Shown in pieces: positions 27,947-37,637 of a DNA stretch of 64,000 bases. Source of the DNA: Pseudomonas asuensis (GTDB taxonomy: Bacteria > Pseudomonadota > Gammaproteobacteria > Pseudomonadales > Pseudomonadaceae). The stretch spans positions 124,001 through 188,000 of the forward strand of contig NZ_BMNW01000004.1 of assembly GCF_014646755.1 (NCBI RefSeq), in the 5' to 3' direction. The stretch's first letter is position 1; each line of letters starts with the position of its first letter. The position numbers and the translations under genes are program-made. Under the pieces are notes generated by a model, which did not search any database, was not told the DNA's origin, and saw nothing but the letters and a program-made list of their open reading frames with translations.

Positions 27947-28591
27947 CTATAGCCGCCTGGCCAGTAGCCATTCATAAATACGCATGTCCCGATAGGCCAG
28001 ACGAGCGGCGCCTACATGGTCCTGCCCCTGGTCCAGGTACAGACGATCTCCTTCAAGCGAGACTTCGGCTGACACCAGACCCAGCATGTTGATGAAAGCC
28101 GGCGTTGCCCGACGCGTCACTTCTCCAATGCTGATCCAGATCGGCCGCTGGGGATCAGCCTGGGGTACACGCGTCAGGTCTACTGGCCACAGGGCCGCCC
28201 AAAGATCGGTCTGCGAAAGCACCAGATCGAATACACCATTTCCTCCAAAGCTGAAGCCAGTCAGGTAGGTTCGTGTGCGGTCACCATCATGATGCTTCTG
28301 CACTTGCGCCACGATGTCTCTGACCGCCTCGGCAAAGCGATACCAACGGTCACCCTTGGAGGGCATCTGCGGTGCCAGCACGATAAAGGTTTGCCTTACC
28401 TGCTCTGGGTTGCCTGGATTGAGCGGACCATGAATCGTTAATGCCTTACGGATCGGCATAGGCGCGCCCTCATCGTAACCATGCAAGAAGCACAGCACCG
28501 GCCACCCGTCTGCAGGCGGCTCACCATCCGGGACGGAGAGCAGATACGGCAAGGTCGCAGACTCAATCAGCTGAACGTCAGTCAAGGGCAT
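27947..28591 (-). CDS. Alpha/beta hydrolase (putative esterase)
   Basis: A 214-residue alpha/beta hydrolase. The oxyanion region is VLCFLHGYDEG, the nucleophile elbow GFSFGGNG, and a C-terminal GQDHVGAARL supplies the histidine. There is no signal peptide, so it is cytoplasmic. The form resembles phospholipase/carboxylesterase or dienelactone-hydrolase-type enzymes, but the substrate is unknown. ATG at 28591 lies behind GGAGGCC. It is on the opposite strand to the flanking genes. Confidence 0.83.
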   Translation of the reverse strand: MPLTDVQLIESATLPYLLSVPDGEPPADGWPVLCFLHGYDEGAPMPIRKALTIHGPLNPGNPEQVRQTFIVLAPQMPSKGDRWYRFAEAVRDIVAQVQKHHDGDRTRTYLTGFSFGGNGVFDLVLSQTDLWAALWPVDLTRVPQADPQRPIWISIGEVTRRATPAFINMLGLVSAEVSLEGDRLYLDQGQDHVGAARLAYRDMRIYEWLLARRL

Positions 28592-28765
28592 AAGGCCTCC
28601 AGCAATACAGACTCGTAAGTCGTTCGACCGTCCCTACGGCCTATCACTCACCCACGCCAGTGCCACCTGTCCAATAGCGAGCAGACAGTCGGCCGTTAGG
28701 GCGAGCCAAAACCATCCTCCTGTGGTCAGGGGTTATAGCCATTACCTGAACCCCAGGAGGAAGCC

Positions 28766-29164
28766 ATGCAAAAACTAAACGTTGATTGGGACACTACCCG
28801 TGACGTGCTGCGTGCAGGAACCCGCGAAGACATCGTCTCGGTACGCACCATTGCTGTGGACGTTGCCCGTCGCCAGGACACCTCAGCCGATGATCCCCAA
28901 GTCATCGAGGCCATTCTGAACGCTGCGGATGAGCTGGTCCGTAACGGCTTTATCGATGCGCCCTACCCCTTTGAAAAAGATTCGGAGATCAGAGGTCTCA
29001 AGCCGCTGGGTCAGGAGCTGTTCGACTGGATGGAGGACGAACACAAGTGGAATCGCCTGCGTCCTGCTCTGGAAGAAGCCCTGCAAAGTGGTCTGGGTGC
29101 TGATCATCAGTACCTGAGCGCCAATGCACTGGATGCTGCTTTGCGCGGAATCGGCCTCCGCTGA
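28766..29164 (+). CDS. Hypothetical helical protein
   Basis: A 132-residue soluble protein, probably all-helical, with no signal or membrane segment. I do not recognise the family. Coding is supported by a textbook ribosome site (CCAGGAGGAAGCC-ATG), a length typical of a single domain, and a hairpin just after the stop. Confidence 0.72.
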   Translation: MQKLNVDWDTTRDVLRAGTREDIVSVRTIAVDVARRQDTSADDPQVIEAILNAADELVRNGFIDAPYPFEKDSEIRGLKPLGQELFDWMEDEHKWNRLRPALEEALQSGLGADHQYLSANALDAALRGIGLR

Positions 29165-29177
29165 TCGGATTTTTCAA

Positions 29178-29204
29178 GGATAGGCGCTGCATGTGCGCCT
29201 ATCC
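29178..29204 (+). terminator. Hairpin after the hypothetical gene
   Basis: A 10-bp perfect stem GGATAGGCGC/GCGCCTATCC with a 7-nt loop, 13 bases after the stop. No T-run follows. Confidence 0.5.
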
Positions 29205-29653
29205 GGCGCGACTAAACCCAGCTCTGCGGCGTGCACTCCACCGCCTACCTTTCCATCCATTAAATTCACGTGATGTGGCGTACTAGACAGATAACAGTCT
29301 TATTGATGCCTAAAAACACGCTGAATGTGAACCAAGTCCGCTTTAACGCTCTTCTGAAAAACACACCATAGCGATAAAAACCTGTTTTAAGCAATTAGCC
29401 ACTACATGATGGCTATTTGATCGCAATAAAATTTGGAAATATCTTCAAAACGTTCGTTTCACTACTTTTTCTTCAGGGTGAATTAAGCTTCGCGCTCTAG
29501 GCTTGTTTCAAGCCTGGGGCATATGCCCAACGCTACGTGGTCCGGAGGGTTTCGGGAATAAGCTGTAACTAGACGTTGATGGGCAACGTCTGCTTCAAGC
29601 AACACCCGATCGGACAATGGTTAGTTGTTTCGTCCACGTAAAGAGGTTGGACC
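29205..29653. other. AT-rich intergenic region, about 450 bases
   Basis: No gene seen. The part from about 29270 to 29480 is clearly more AT-rich than the surroundings (CAATAAAATTTGGAAATATC is an example). It probably carries the promoter and control region of the beta-carbonic anhydrase. The leader contains GACGTTGATGGGCAACGTC (29573-29591), a 7-bp stem just upstream of the gene. Confidence 0.45.
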
Positions 29654-30364
29654 ATGAACGAGAAAAACATGAACATCCCTTCTGCGGATGACGCCTTGCA
29701 ACAGATTGTTGATGGATTTAAACGCTTCCGAAAGGACGTATTCCCAGAACAGGAGGAGCTATTCAAGAAACTGGCAAATGCACAATCGCCACGCGCCATG
29801 TTTATTACATGTGCAGACTCGCGCATCGTGCCTGAACTGATCACCCAGAGCTCTCCGGGCGACCTGTTCGTTACCCGCAACGTTGGTAACGTCGTTCCGC
29901 CCTATGGGCAAATGAACGGCGGTGTTTCGACGGCCATCGAGTACGCCGTGTCGGCACTGGGTGTCCAGCACATCATTGTCTGCGGTCATTCCGACTGCGG
30001 CGCTATGAAAGCCGTGCTGAACCCGGCATCGCTGGAAAAAATGCCTACCGTAAAAGCGTGGCTACGCCATGCTGAGATTGCCAAGACGGTTGTAGCTGAC
30101 CATCAGACGTGTGAACACAACCATGATGGAGAGCTTAACTTCCTCACTGAGGAAAACGTCGTGGCCCAGTTGACCCACCTGCAGACGCATCCCTCTGTGG
30201 CTTCGCGCCTGGCCAGTGGACAACTGTTCATTCACGGCTGGGTATATTCAATCGAGACCAGCGAGATCAGAGCATACGATGCGCTTGAAGGCCGCTTCCG
30301 TCCGTTGGACGGCGAAGGTCCGATGCCTGTCGCCACGCCGCGCGCCCGTTTGAACTCAAACTGA
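29654..30364 (+). CDS. Beta-class carbonic anhydrase
   Basis: A 236-residue cytoplasmic zinc enzyme that interconverts CO2 and bicarbonate. Zinc ligands are Cys53, His112 and Cys115; the Asp55-Arg57 dyad lies in CADSR, and HSDCGAMKAV completes the site. It is followed by a hairpin and then a SulP anion transporter gene. I recall the same neighbours in P. aeruginosa as PA0102-PA0103. The pair suggests coupling of bicarbonate transport and hydration. ATG follows AAAGAGGTTGG. Confidence 0.94.
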   Translation: MNEKNMNIPSADDALQQIVDGFKRFRKDVFPEQEELFKKLANAQSPRAMFITCADSRIVPELITQSSPGDLFVTRNVGNVVPPYGQMNGGVSTAIEYAVSALGVQHIIVCGHSDCGAMKAVLNPASLEKMPTVKAWLRHAEIAKTVVADHQTCEHNHDGELNFLTEENVVAQLTHLQTHPSVASRLASGQLFIHGWVYSIETSEIRAYDALEGRFRPLDGEGPMPVATPRARLNSN

Positions 30365-30370
30365 TCCAAG

Positions 30371-30397
30371 CCTTCGGCGCGCCCTGCGTGCCGAAGG
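30371..30397 (+). terminator. Hairpin between carbonic anhydrase and SulP genes
   Basis: CCTTCGGC/GCCGAAGG, an 8-bp stem with an 11-nt loop, six bases after the stop. It lacks a T-run and may be an attenuator or partial terminator inside an operon. Confidence 0.45.
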
Positions 30398-30565
30398 TGC
30401 CAGCACCTCAATAAAAACAACATAGCTGGTCATTTTCAGACGAGGCCCATGGCTGCCCTGCAGTCATGGGCGCTGTCCGTCTTCGTGTGGGTAAACGACT
30501 TTACCAGAGCCGGTTAGGGAGGGTTCTGGTACAGGTTGCTATACGTTTTTACGGAGGATAGGACT

Positions 30566-32152
30566 ATGCTCGGAAACCATTCTGCAGCGTCATTGAAGCA
30601 GACCTTTCCACGCGATGCCTTGGCCTCGCTGGTGGTCTTTCTTGTTGCCCTGCCCTTGTGCATGGGCATCGCCATCGCCTCCGGAATGCCGCCAGCCAAG
30701 GGCTTGGTGACCGGCATCATCGGTGGTCTCATCGTCGGCTTTCTCGCCGGCTCCCCTCTACAAGTCAGCGGCCCTGCCGCAGGTCTTGCGGTATTAGTAT
30801 TTGAGCTGGTCAATCAGCATGGCATGAAGGCGCTCGGGCCAGTCCTGTTGCTGGCGGGCATCATTCAGGTCGCGGCTGGCTTTGCCCGTCTGGGCGCCTG
30901 GTTCCGCGTCACCTCGCCTGCCGTGGTTTATGGCATGCTGGCGGGTATCGGTATTCTGATCGTCTTGTCCCAAGTCCATGTGATGCTCGATGCCTCGCCA
31001 CAGGCTTCAGGGCTTTCCAATTTGGTTGGCTTCCCCAAAGCCGCCGTACAGGCAGCCGGTGAGTGGGGCGGGCATCAGGGCAGCGGTGCTTATGCCGCTA
31101 TGCTGGGTATCGCAACCATTGCCATCATGTGGCTTTGGGAGAAGAAACGGCCGCATTCGCTACGTTTTTTGCCAGGCGCGCTGATTGCTGTCACAGCGGC
31201 CACTATGGCAAGCCTGTGGATGAATCTGGATGTCAACCGGGTCAACGTGCCGGATAACCTCGGCGACGCCATTGACTGGATCACCTTTGCCGATCTGGGC
31301 ATGCTGACCAACCCGACACTGTTTATGGCTGCGGTCGCCATGGCGTTCATCGCCAGTGCCGAAACACTGCTTTCCGCCGCGGCGGTTGACCGGATGCACC
31401 AGGGGCCCCGTTCGCAGTTCGACCGTGAACTCTCGGCCCAAGGGGTAGGTAACCTGCTGTGCGGTATCGTCGGTGCGCTGCCTATGACCGGGGTGATCGT
31501 GCGTAGCTCGGCCAATGTTCAGGCCGGCGCTAAAACACGCGCATCGGCCATTATGCATGGCGCGTGGCTACTGGCATTCGTAGCAGCGTTGCCCTTCGTG
31601 CTCAAGCAAATCCCGATTGCCAGCCTGGCAGGCGTTCTGGTCTACACCGGTGTAAAGCTGGCCAGTCCCTCGGCGCTGCAAGGCCTTAAGCAGTATGGAC
31701 GCACGCCTATCCTGATCTATGCCGTGACGGCGCTGACCATTGTCTTTACCGACCTGCTCACGGGTGTCGTTCTGGGCTTTGCCCTGTCAGTGGCAACCCT
31801 GGCGTTCAAGGCCTCACGCCTTAAAGTGGCTTTGATTTATGACAAGGAAGACGAAACCCAGGCAGAACTGCGCATGAGCGGCTCGGCAACCTTTTTAAAG
31901 GTGCCCAAGATTACTAAAGTGCTGGAGGGTGTGAAGCCGGGTACAACCCTGCACGTGCCGCTGGATCGTGTGAGCTATATCGACCATGCCTGCATGGAGC
32001 TGTTGGCGGATTGGGAGCGGACCAACGAGTCCAATGGCGTCAAGCTGATCATTGAGCCTCGCGCGCTCAAGCGTCGTCTGGAAGGTCGCTACCATAAAGC
32101 GGCTTCGCTGGGCGGATCACCCTCGACAGGCGCCGTGCAGACGGCCGCCTAG
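30566..32152 (+). CDS. SulP family anion transporter with STAS domain
   Basis: A 528-residue inner-membrane transporter of the SulP/SLC26 family. The start PRDALASLVVFLVALPLCMG, then PPAKGLVTGIIGG and GSPLQVSGPAAGL, are family hallmarks. A membrane part of roughly 420 residues is followed by a cytoplasmic STAS domain (STAS-like SYIDHACMELL). Databases often call such proteins sulfate permeases, but its place behind a carbonic anhydrase gene favours bicarbonate. ATG at 30566 follows GGAGGATAGG. Confidence 0.9.
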   Translation: MLGNHSAASLKQTFPRDALASLVVFLVALPLCMGIAIASGMPPAKGLVTGIIGGLIVGFLAGSPLQVSGPAAGLAVLVFELVNQHGMKALGPVLLLAGIIQVAAGFARLGAWFRVTSPAVVYGMLAGIGILIVLSQVHVMLDASPQASGLSNLVGFPKAAVQAAGEWGGHQGSGAYAAMLGIATIAIMWLWEKKRPHSLRFLPGALIAVTAATMASLWMNLDVNRVNVPDNLGDAIDWITFADLGMLTNPTLFMAAVAMAFIASAETLLSAAAVDRMHQGPRSQFDRELSAQGVGNLLCGIVGALPMTGVIVRSSANVQAGAKTRASAIMHGAWLLAFVAALPFVLKQIPIASLAGVLVYTGVKLASPSALQGLKQYGRTPILIYAVTALTIVFTDLLTGVVLGFALSVATLAFKASRLKVALIYDKEDETQAELRMSGSATFLKVPKITKVLEGVKPGTTLHVPLDRVSYIDHACMELLADWERTNESNGVKLIIEPRALKRRLEGRYHKAASLGGSPSTGAVQTAA

Positions 32153-32160
32153 CCTGTGTG

Positions 32161-32188
32161 TCCGGCGGGTACGGAGGTGCCCGCCGGA
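32161..32188. terminator. Hairpin after the SulP gene
   Basis: TCCGGCGGG/CCCGCCGGA, a 9-bp perfect stem with a 10-nt loop, eight bases after the SulP stop. There is no T-run. Confidence 0.5.
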
Positions 32189-32229
32189 TAGTTGGAAGCA
32201 GATGCCTTGTAACAGTCAGGACCGGATAA

Positions 32230-32262
32230 CGCTGTCTGGAAGGCGGGAGGGGGCCAGACAGG
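32230..32262 (-). terminator. Inverted repeat downstream of HU gene
   Basis: CTGTCTGG/CCAGACAG around a purine-rich loop, about 40 bases beyond the HU stop. It is terminator-like without a T-run. Confidence 0.4.
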
Positions 32263-32302
32263 CCATACCTGACACACCGTTACCGGGCAAATGCAGGAGA
32301 GA

Positions 32303-32575
32303 TCAGCTGATGCTGTCGCGCAGGGCCTTGCCGGGCTTGAAGGCCACGGTATTGCTGGCGCGGATCTTGACCGGCTCACCGGTTTGCGGGTTCTTGCCTG
32401 TACGGGCACCGCGATGACGGGGAAGGAAGGTACCGAAGCCTACCAACGTGACGTTGTCCTTGCGGTGCAATGCGTTGGCAATTTCATCGAGCACAGCATT
32501 GAGGACGGTATTGGCCTGTTCCTTGGAAAGACCGACTTTTTCAGCGATGGCGCTGGCGAGTTCCGGTTTGCGCAT
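32303..32575 (-). CDS. hup: HU-family nucleoid protein
   Basis: A 90-residue DNA-bending HU protein. It has the usual dimerisation helices (MRKPELASAIAEKVGLSKEQ), the VTLVGFGTF strand and the DNA-binding arm with RTGKNPQTGEPVKI and ASNTVAFKPGKAL. In P. aeruginosa this HU type (PA5348) also lies beside the rubredoxin reductase and rubredoxin genes. ATG at 32575 is preceded by AGGCATC. Confidence 0.95.
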   Translation of the reverse strand: MRKPELASAIAEKVGLSKEQANTVLNAVLDEIANALHRKDNVTLVGFGTFLPRHRGARTGKNPQTGEPVKIRASNTVAFKPGKALRDSIS

Positions 32576-32758
32576 AAAGATGCCTCTTGTAGGTGTTTAT
32601 TGTTGTTGTATCCATACTCTCCAGCCCTGGTTTGGAGTGGAGCAGCTGCTTTTAAGCAGGCCTCATGAGCATGGCATGGCCCAAACCCGCGCGCCAGTCG
32701 CATTCAGCGCTTTTTCTATACGACTAGCGCCTCTCGAATGTAACGATGTATTGCAATA

Positions 32759-33913
32759 TCACGCCAAAACAGGTGGCAATTGCTTGTTTAAAGCCAGCTT
32801 TTCGCTGACAGCCGCCCCGCTCAAGGCATAACCCAGCAGCTTTCCGTCACCGTCGACACACAACGCTTTAATATCTGCTCCGCTCCCCTCAATCGTCCAT
32901 TCGCCTTTAGCCCCCTTGTTGACCAATGCGACAACCAACGGGCACGCTGGAGTCTTCACTGTTACAGGCATCGGGCCATAAGTCACCGGCGTGGGCTTTC
33001 CAGCCAGCGTTTGCGCCAGGGCACGTGCGCAAGCCATCAACGGCATCACGTACATCAGGCTTTGCCCTTCTACCTCGGCGCAGTCTCCCAAGGCGTAGAT
33101 GTTTTCATGGGAAGTACGAAGCTTGCGATTGACCACAATGCCGCGCTCAACCTCAAGCCCTGCCGCTTGCGCCAGGTCAATCCGCGGTTTGAGCCCTACG
33201 GCCGACACCACCACATCGCAGGGTACAACCGCACCATCGGAAAGGTGTGCCAGATACCCCTCCCCCTGGCGCTCCAATCGAGTCACCATCTGCCCCAGGT
33301 GGAAGCGCGCGCCAATGCTTTCCAACCCGCCCTGAACGGCTGCCGCAACTTCAGCAGGGACAAGGTTGGGCATGACCTGCTCACACGGCGCGACCACATC
33401 CACTTCATAACCGCCGTTTCGAAGATCATTGGCAAATTCACAGCCAATCAACCCCGCGCCCAGAATCAGCACGCGCTGCTTGCCCTCAGCCGCACGGCGG
33501 AAGTGGGCATAGCCCTGCAGGTCATTGATCGGGAAGAAGGCGTCTTCGCACCCTCCTGCAACGGGCACCTGAATGGGCTCTGCGCCCCAAGCCAGGACAA
33601 GATTTTCGTAGCGAACCTCTTCCTCACCCAGCCAGATTCGCTTGTGGCCAGGGTCGATGGCCGTAACGCGGGTATTGGTAAAGATCCGGGCATTGAACTG
33701 ATCAGCCATTGCGCCCGGCTCCGCCATGACCAGCTCGTCAGGCTGCTTGTTTTTGGCATAGCCATTGGAGAGCATCGGCTTGGAGTAGGAACGGCCATCG
33801 TCGGCCGTGATCATGAGAAGAGGCGTCTGGCTGTCAAGCTTGCGCCATTCCTTGGCCAGGTTATAACCCGCCAACCCTGTGCCGATGATGACCAGGGGTA
33901 AAGTTTCGCTCAT
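32759..33913 (-). CDS. Rubredoxin-NAD(+) reductase
   Basis: A 384-residue FAD enzyme that passes electrons from NADH to rubredoxin. The FAD-binding start is [13 protein letters not shown], the NAD-binding motif [11 protein letters not shown] and the second FAD motif [12 protein letters not shown] at 33913 gives the normal N-terminus [10 protein letters not shown]. It lies downstream of the rubredoxin gene on the same strand (152-base gap) and upstream of HU. It would serve alkane hydroxylases or oxygen-stress reductases; none is in the window. Confidence 0.92.
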   Translation of the reverse strand: MSETLPLVIIGTGLAGYNLAKEWRKLDSQTPLLMITADDGRSYSKPMLSNGYAKNKQPDELVMAEPGAMADQFNARIFTNTRVTAIDPGHKRIWLGEEEVRYENLVLAWGAEPIQVPVAGGCEDAFFPINDLQGYAHFRRAAEGKQRVLILGAGLIGCEFANDLRNGGYEVDVVAPCEQVMPNLVPAEVAAAVQGGLESIGARFHLGQMVTRLERQGEGYLAHLSDGAVVPCDVVVSAVGLKPRIDLAQAAGLEVERGIVVNRKLRTSHENIYALGDCAEVEGQSLMYVMPLMACARALAQTLAGKPTPVTYGPMPVTVKTPACPLVVALVNKGAKGEWTIEGSGADIKALCVDGDGKLLGYALSGAAVSEKLALNKQLPPVLA

Positions 33914-34065
33914 AACGTTCTCTCTGCGTTGGTTCAGGCGTGGCGACACCCGGGCGCCCCGCTCCAGATTGGATTCACGCATTATTGAATGTGTCACCGG
34001 GCCTGTCATCAGGCACAGACCCGGGACGAAGACAGCTGCCGGTTGGCCGCTGCGGAGGGTACGAA

Positions 34066-34233
34066 TCAGGCGATCTCGATCATTTCAAAGTCGGATTTGC
34101 CAACACCGCAATCGGGACACATCCAGTCTTCCGGCACATCCTCCCAGCGGGTCCCGGGTGCAATACCGTCATCCGGCCAGCCTGCTGCCTCGTCATAAAT
34201 GTAACCGCAGACAATACATTGCCACTTACGCAT
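34066..34233 (-). CDS. rubA: Rubredoxin
   Basis: A 55-residue iron-sulfur electron carrier. It has CxxC pairs at Cys6/Cys9 (CIVC) and Cys39/Cys42 (CPDC) that bind one iron, plus the aromatic [10 protein letters not shown] and DWMCPDCG blocks. ATG follows GAGGACAC. It is upstream of its reductase gene on the same strand and is normally its electron acceptor. Confidence 0.96.
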   Translation of the reverse strand: MRKWQCIVCGYIYDEAAGWPDDGIAPGTRWEDVPEDWMCPDCGVGKSDFEMIEIA

Positions 34234-34506
34234 CGTTATCGTGTCCTCAAAAAACTCATCAGGGCGGGTGAACAGGTGATGCTCAAGGGCGTCACGCTTG
34301 CCACCCGTTATTCTCAGCCTATCGGAAACGCATTTTCTCCTCTAGTTCATCTGTCCTGCACGTCATGTCCAACCACCGACGCAGACCAGGCGCGCCTGTA
34401 TACAAAAGCTATCAGCTGACACCACCCAGCCCTTACACTGCGCGCTCGCTCGTTTTCTACCGGCGACCCGCTAAACCTGTATTTGCCTTCCACTGCGTGG
34501 TTAATG

Positions 34507-34944
34507 GGTCGCCAATACGAGAGAGCCTACAAGCAGGTATCGCCTGCCTGGGACTTACCGGTAATGAACATGACCCGTCGCTTCAGCCAAACCAAACGCC
34601 GCGCCGTTGCACACGCCATCCTGGCGATGAATAACAGCTGGATTGCTCATTTTGGTGATTTGGGATTGAGCGATCTCAGCTACTCCGATCTGTTCATCAA
34701 TATGTGGCAGCGGCAGGATCAATTTCTGCGCAAAACTGACCTCTATGCCTTCATGCCCAGCATCAGCCGGCGCACTGCAGTAAAATATATCCAGCATCTG
34801 ATCGACCAGGGCTGTCTCGTTGAAACCCATAGCGATACGGACCGCCGAGTGCGCTGGGTTAGTCTTACACCGGATATCATCAACCGCCTGGAGCGCTTCT
34901 GTGACAACGCTTGTGAACACTTTGGCAGGTTGAACAAGGCGTAA
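34507..34944 (+). CDS. Winged-helix (MarR-like) putative regulator
   Basis: About 145 residues with a winged-helix core: SISRRTAVKYIQHLIDQGCL as recognition region and ETHSDTDRRVRWVSLTPDI as the wing. It looks like a MarR-like regulator that lacks a clear ligand domain. The start is uncertain; ATG at 34507, 34564 or 34570 have no clear ribosome site. It precedes an MFS gene by 51 bases on the same strand and may control it. Confidence 0.72.
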   Translation, partial: GRQYERAYKQVSPAWDLPVMNMTRRFSQTKRRAVAHAILAMNNSWIAHFGDLGLSDLSYSDLFINMWQRQDQFLRKTDLYAFMPSISRRTAVKYIQHLIDQGCLVETHSDTDRRVRWVSLTPDIINRLERFCDNACEHFGRLNKA

Positions 34945-34995
34945 CTCTTACCGGCGCGCACTGTCCTACTACCCTCTGCACTACAAGGAGCGCTC

Positions 34996-36147
34996 ATGCG
35001 CTGGGGGACCTATTTTGCCGTGCTGGGCGCCATTATCAGTGTGGGCCTGGCACTTGGCATTACCATGCCGCTGGTATCGCTGAGGCTGGAAAGCTGGGGG
35101 TACGGCCCGTTTGCCATTGGATTCATGGCCGCCACTCCGGCTATAGGCATCATCGTTGGTGCTGGAATAACCGGGCGTCTGGCCGCCTATCTCGGTACGC
35201 CGCGGCTGATGCAGCTTTGCCTGCTTGCGGGCGCGCTGTCCGTGCTGCTCTTATCCCTTTTGCCCTACTACGGTGTCTGGGTGCTGCTACGGCTGCTACT
35301 AGGCGTGATCCTGACCATGATCTTTGTGCTGGGTGAAAGCTGGATCAATCAGATCATCGTCGAAAAATGGCGTGGCAAGCTGGTTGCGCTGTATGGCAGT
35401 GCTTATGCCCTGAGCCAGCTGTCCGGCCCTCTGGTGCTGACCCTGATTGGCACTGAAGGCAACGGCGGCTTCTGGATCAGCACAACGCTGCTCATCATCG
35501 GCTCCCTTGCACTTGTCGGCCGCACAGGTGCACCCAAGGCCAGCGATCATGGTTCCATCGGTCGGGGTCTTTTGCGCTTCTGCCAGCAACTACCCGCTAT
35601 TGCCTGGGCTGTCGTGCTATTCGCGTCCTTCGAGGCCATGATGCTGACATTATTGCCTGTGTATGCCCTGAACCAGGGCTTTGACCAACGTACCGCCCTA
35701 CTCATGGCCAGTACGGTCGTCACCGGCGATGCCCTGCTGCAACTACCGCTAGGCGCGCTGGCTGACCGGGTCTCACGCACCGGCCTGTTCAAGGCATGTG
35801 GTGCGACCCTGCTGCTGACCAGCCTTGTCATGCCGCTCCTGTTACAGACGTCCTACATATGGCCGTTACTGGTAATTTTTGCCAGCGCCGGTGGTATTTT
35901 CACCCTCGCTCTGATTCTGATTGGTGAGCGCTACCGGGACGCCGAACTGGTCCAGGCCAATGCTCGTATCGCTCAACTGTGGGGCTTCGGATGCCTGCTC
36001 GGTCCCCTCACCACAGGCGCTGCGAGTCAGTGGCTCACCGGTCATGCAATGCCCCTGCTCTTGGCGCTGGGCGCATTGGTCATGATCCTGATCGTACAGG
36101 CCCGAGGCGTGTTACCCGCCACAGAAACAAACGGTCTTGAGGGTTAA
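34996..36147 (+). CDS. MFS transporter (YcaD-like)
   Basis: A 383-residue major facilitator with about 12 membrane segments. ITMPLVSLRLESWGYGPFAI at the first loop, RLLLGVILTMIFVLGESWIN in TM4 and LPLGALADRVSR between the halves match the YcaD/MFS group with unknown substrates. ATG at 34996 follows AAGGAGCGCTC. The preceding wing-helix gene may be its regulator. Confidence 0.87.
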   Translation: MRWGTYFAVLGAIISVGLALGITMPLVSLRLESWGYGPFAIGFMAATPAIGIIVGAGITGRLAAYLGTPRLMQLCLLAGALSVLLLSLLPYYGVWVLLRLLLGVILTMIFVLGESWINQIIVEKWRGKLVALYGSAYALSQLSGPLVLTLIGTEGNGGFWISTTLLIIGSLALVGRTGAPKASDHGSIGRGLLRFCQQLPAIAWAVVLFASFEAMMLTLLPVYALNQGFDQRTALLMASTVVTGDALLQLPLGALADRVSRTGLFKACGATLLLTSLVMPLLLQTSYIWPLLVIFASAGGIFTLALILIGERYRDAELVQANARIAQLWGFGCLLGPLTTGAASQWLTGHAMPLLLALGALVMILIVQARGVLPATETNGLEG

Positions 36148-36240
36148 AATGAGATGAACTTTACTTAATCTTTACGCACTTGCTCTCAGTCCAAGAGGCT
36201 CAAAGGGATACCCTTAGGCAACTAGCTATGGATATTTTTG

Positions 36241-36696
36241 ATGTTTTCAAGCGAGCCTATTAGCGTTTTGCGTCGTTCCGATCTTCTCGGACTGGTTGTT
36301 CCCTCACTGGCTGAGTCCTTGCATTTCTGGGCTGCTGCCTTGGGTTTTACCCTTACTCGTCAGGGTAAGCCGTCCTCTGAGGAGTTGCTTTCAAGCGCCC
36401 AGGCTACGGCTATCGCCGAGCTGGAAGCCAACAATTATCGCGTATTGCTGATCGAGCAGCCTAAGTCTGCATTTCAGCTACCGGAGCCTGACCACGCTGC
36501 ACCCATTTCCCTTCTCTTTCAGGTCAATGACCTTGAGGCGCGGCTGGGGCACGTCCGCCAATCTGGATTTGAGGCTTCACCGCCCAGAACCATTACCCAG
36601 GGCCCCCGTGAAGGCTGGCAGGTCGCAACGGTCAAAGGGCCCAACCGGGTTGTCGTCGAGCTCATGCAGCCTAGACAGGCTGACCAGCGCCCATAA
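36241..36696 (+). CDS. VOC/glyoxalase-fold protein
   Basis: A 151-residue protein with the paired beta-alpha-beta-beta-beta units of the VOC superfamily (LGLVVPSLAESLHFWAAALGF in the first, LLFQVNDLEARLGHVRQSGF in the second). The usual metal ligands are not all obvious, so the activity is unknown. ATG at 36241 is used because the codon before it is TTG without support. It converges with the methionine importer operon across a strong terminator. Confidence 0.75.
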   Translation: MFSSEPISVLRRSDLLGLVVPSLAESLHFWAAALGFTLTRQGKPSSEELLSSAQATAIAELEANNYRVLLIEQPKSAFQLPEPDHAAPISLLFQVNDLEARLGHVRQSGFEASPPRTITQGPREGWQVATVKGPNRVVVELMQPRQADQRP

Positions 36697-36728
36697 AAAA
36701 GCCCGCCGGGCTTACGCCAGGCGGGCTT
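36694..36728 (-). terminator. Rho-independent terminator of the met operon
   Basis: GCCCGCC/GGCGGGC stem (36701-36707 with 36720-36726) followed on the minus strand by six T residues. It ends the metNIQQ transcript 15 bases after the second metQ. Confidence 0.87.
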
Positions 36729-36743
36729 CGATGCTCAAAGCAC

Positions 36744-37520
36744 TCAGAACGCAGGTACGACTGCACCGTTGTACTTGTCTTCAATAAACTTCCGGGTTTC
36801 AGGGCTGGTTAGGGCCTTGGAGAGTTTTTGCATCGCATCGCTGTCCTTGTTGTCCGGACGGGCAACCAGCAGGTTGGCGTAAGGCGATTCCTTACCTTCC
36901 AGGAGCAGAGCATCCTTGGTCGGATTCAGCTTGGCTTCCAGCGCATAGTTGGTGTTGATCAGGGCCAGATCGACCTGATTCAGCACGCGCGGCAGCGTGG
37001 CAGCCTCAAGCTCCTTGAATTTGAGCTTCTTGGTGTTGGTTGCGATATCACGTGGAGTAGCCAGGATATTGGCGTTGTCCTTGAGCGTGATCAGACCCGC
37101 CTTTTCCAGCAGCAGCAGGGCACGGCCACCATTGGTAGCATCGCTGGGGATGGCAACGGTTGCGCCTTCCTTTACCTCATCCAGGCTTTTGACCTTTTGG
37201 GAGTAGATACCGAACGGCTCCACATGCACCTGAGTCACCGATACCAGATTGGTCCCGCGGCTCTTGTTGAACTCGTCAAGGTAAGGCTGGTGCTGGTAGA
37301 AGTTGGCATCCAGACGTTTCTGGGCCACTTGCAGATTGGGCTGAACGTAGTCAGTGAAAATCTTGACGTCCAGATCCACACCTTCTTTTGCCAGCTGTGG
37401 TTTTACGAACTCAAGAATCTCAGCATGCGGAACAGGCGTTGCCGCCACGCTCAGTTTTTCTGCCGCGTGGGCAGTGACGGCGGCAGCCAGTAAGGCAGCA
37501 GCGGCAATCAGTTTCTTCAT
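36744..37520 (-). CDS. metQ: MetQ-type methionine-binding protein (second copy)
   Basis: A 258-residue NlpA/MetQ solute-binding protein. The signal peptide KKLIAAAALLAAAVTAHA has no lipobox, so it should be free in the periplasm. Family blocks are ATPVPHAEILEFVKPQLAKE, NFYQHQPYLDEFN and EAATLPRVLNQVDLALINTN. ATG at 37520 starts the signal peptide; the upstream in-frame ATG does not. It lies 118 bases behind the first metQ. The two copies are clearly similar but not identical, which suggests two ligand preferences on one MetNI pump. Confidence 0.9.
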   Translation of the reverse strand: MKKLIAAAALLAAAVTAHAAEKLSVAATPVPHAEILEFVKPQLAKEGVDLDVKIFTDYVQPNLQVAQKRLDANFYQHQPYLDEFNKSRGTNLVSVTQVHVEPFGIYSQKVKSLDEVKEGATVAIPSDATNGGRALLLLEKAGLITLKDNANILATPRDIATNTKKLKFKELEAATLPRVLNQVDLALINTNYALEAKLNPTKDALLLEGKESPYANLLVARPDNKDSDAMQKLSKALTSPETRKFIEDKYNGAVVPAF

Positions 37521-37637
37521 AGTCAAACTCCTCGGCAGATGCAAAGGCGCATCAGTGATACGCAGACCAGGCAGGAGATTGGGGTATCGGGACGTAGCCT
37601 CAACCCCTCTCCTGGCGCCTGGCCATGGACTTATTGA

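Noticed and set aside
30566-32152. Plain sulfate permease annotation for the SulP gene
   Set aside because: Not excluded, but the carbonic anhydrase neighbour favours bicarbonate; left as anion transporter.
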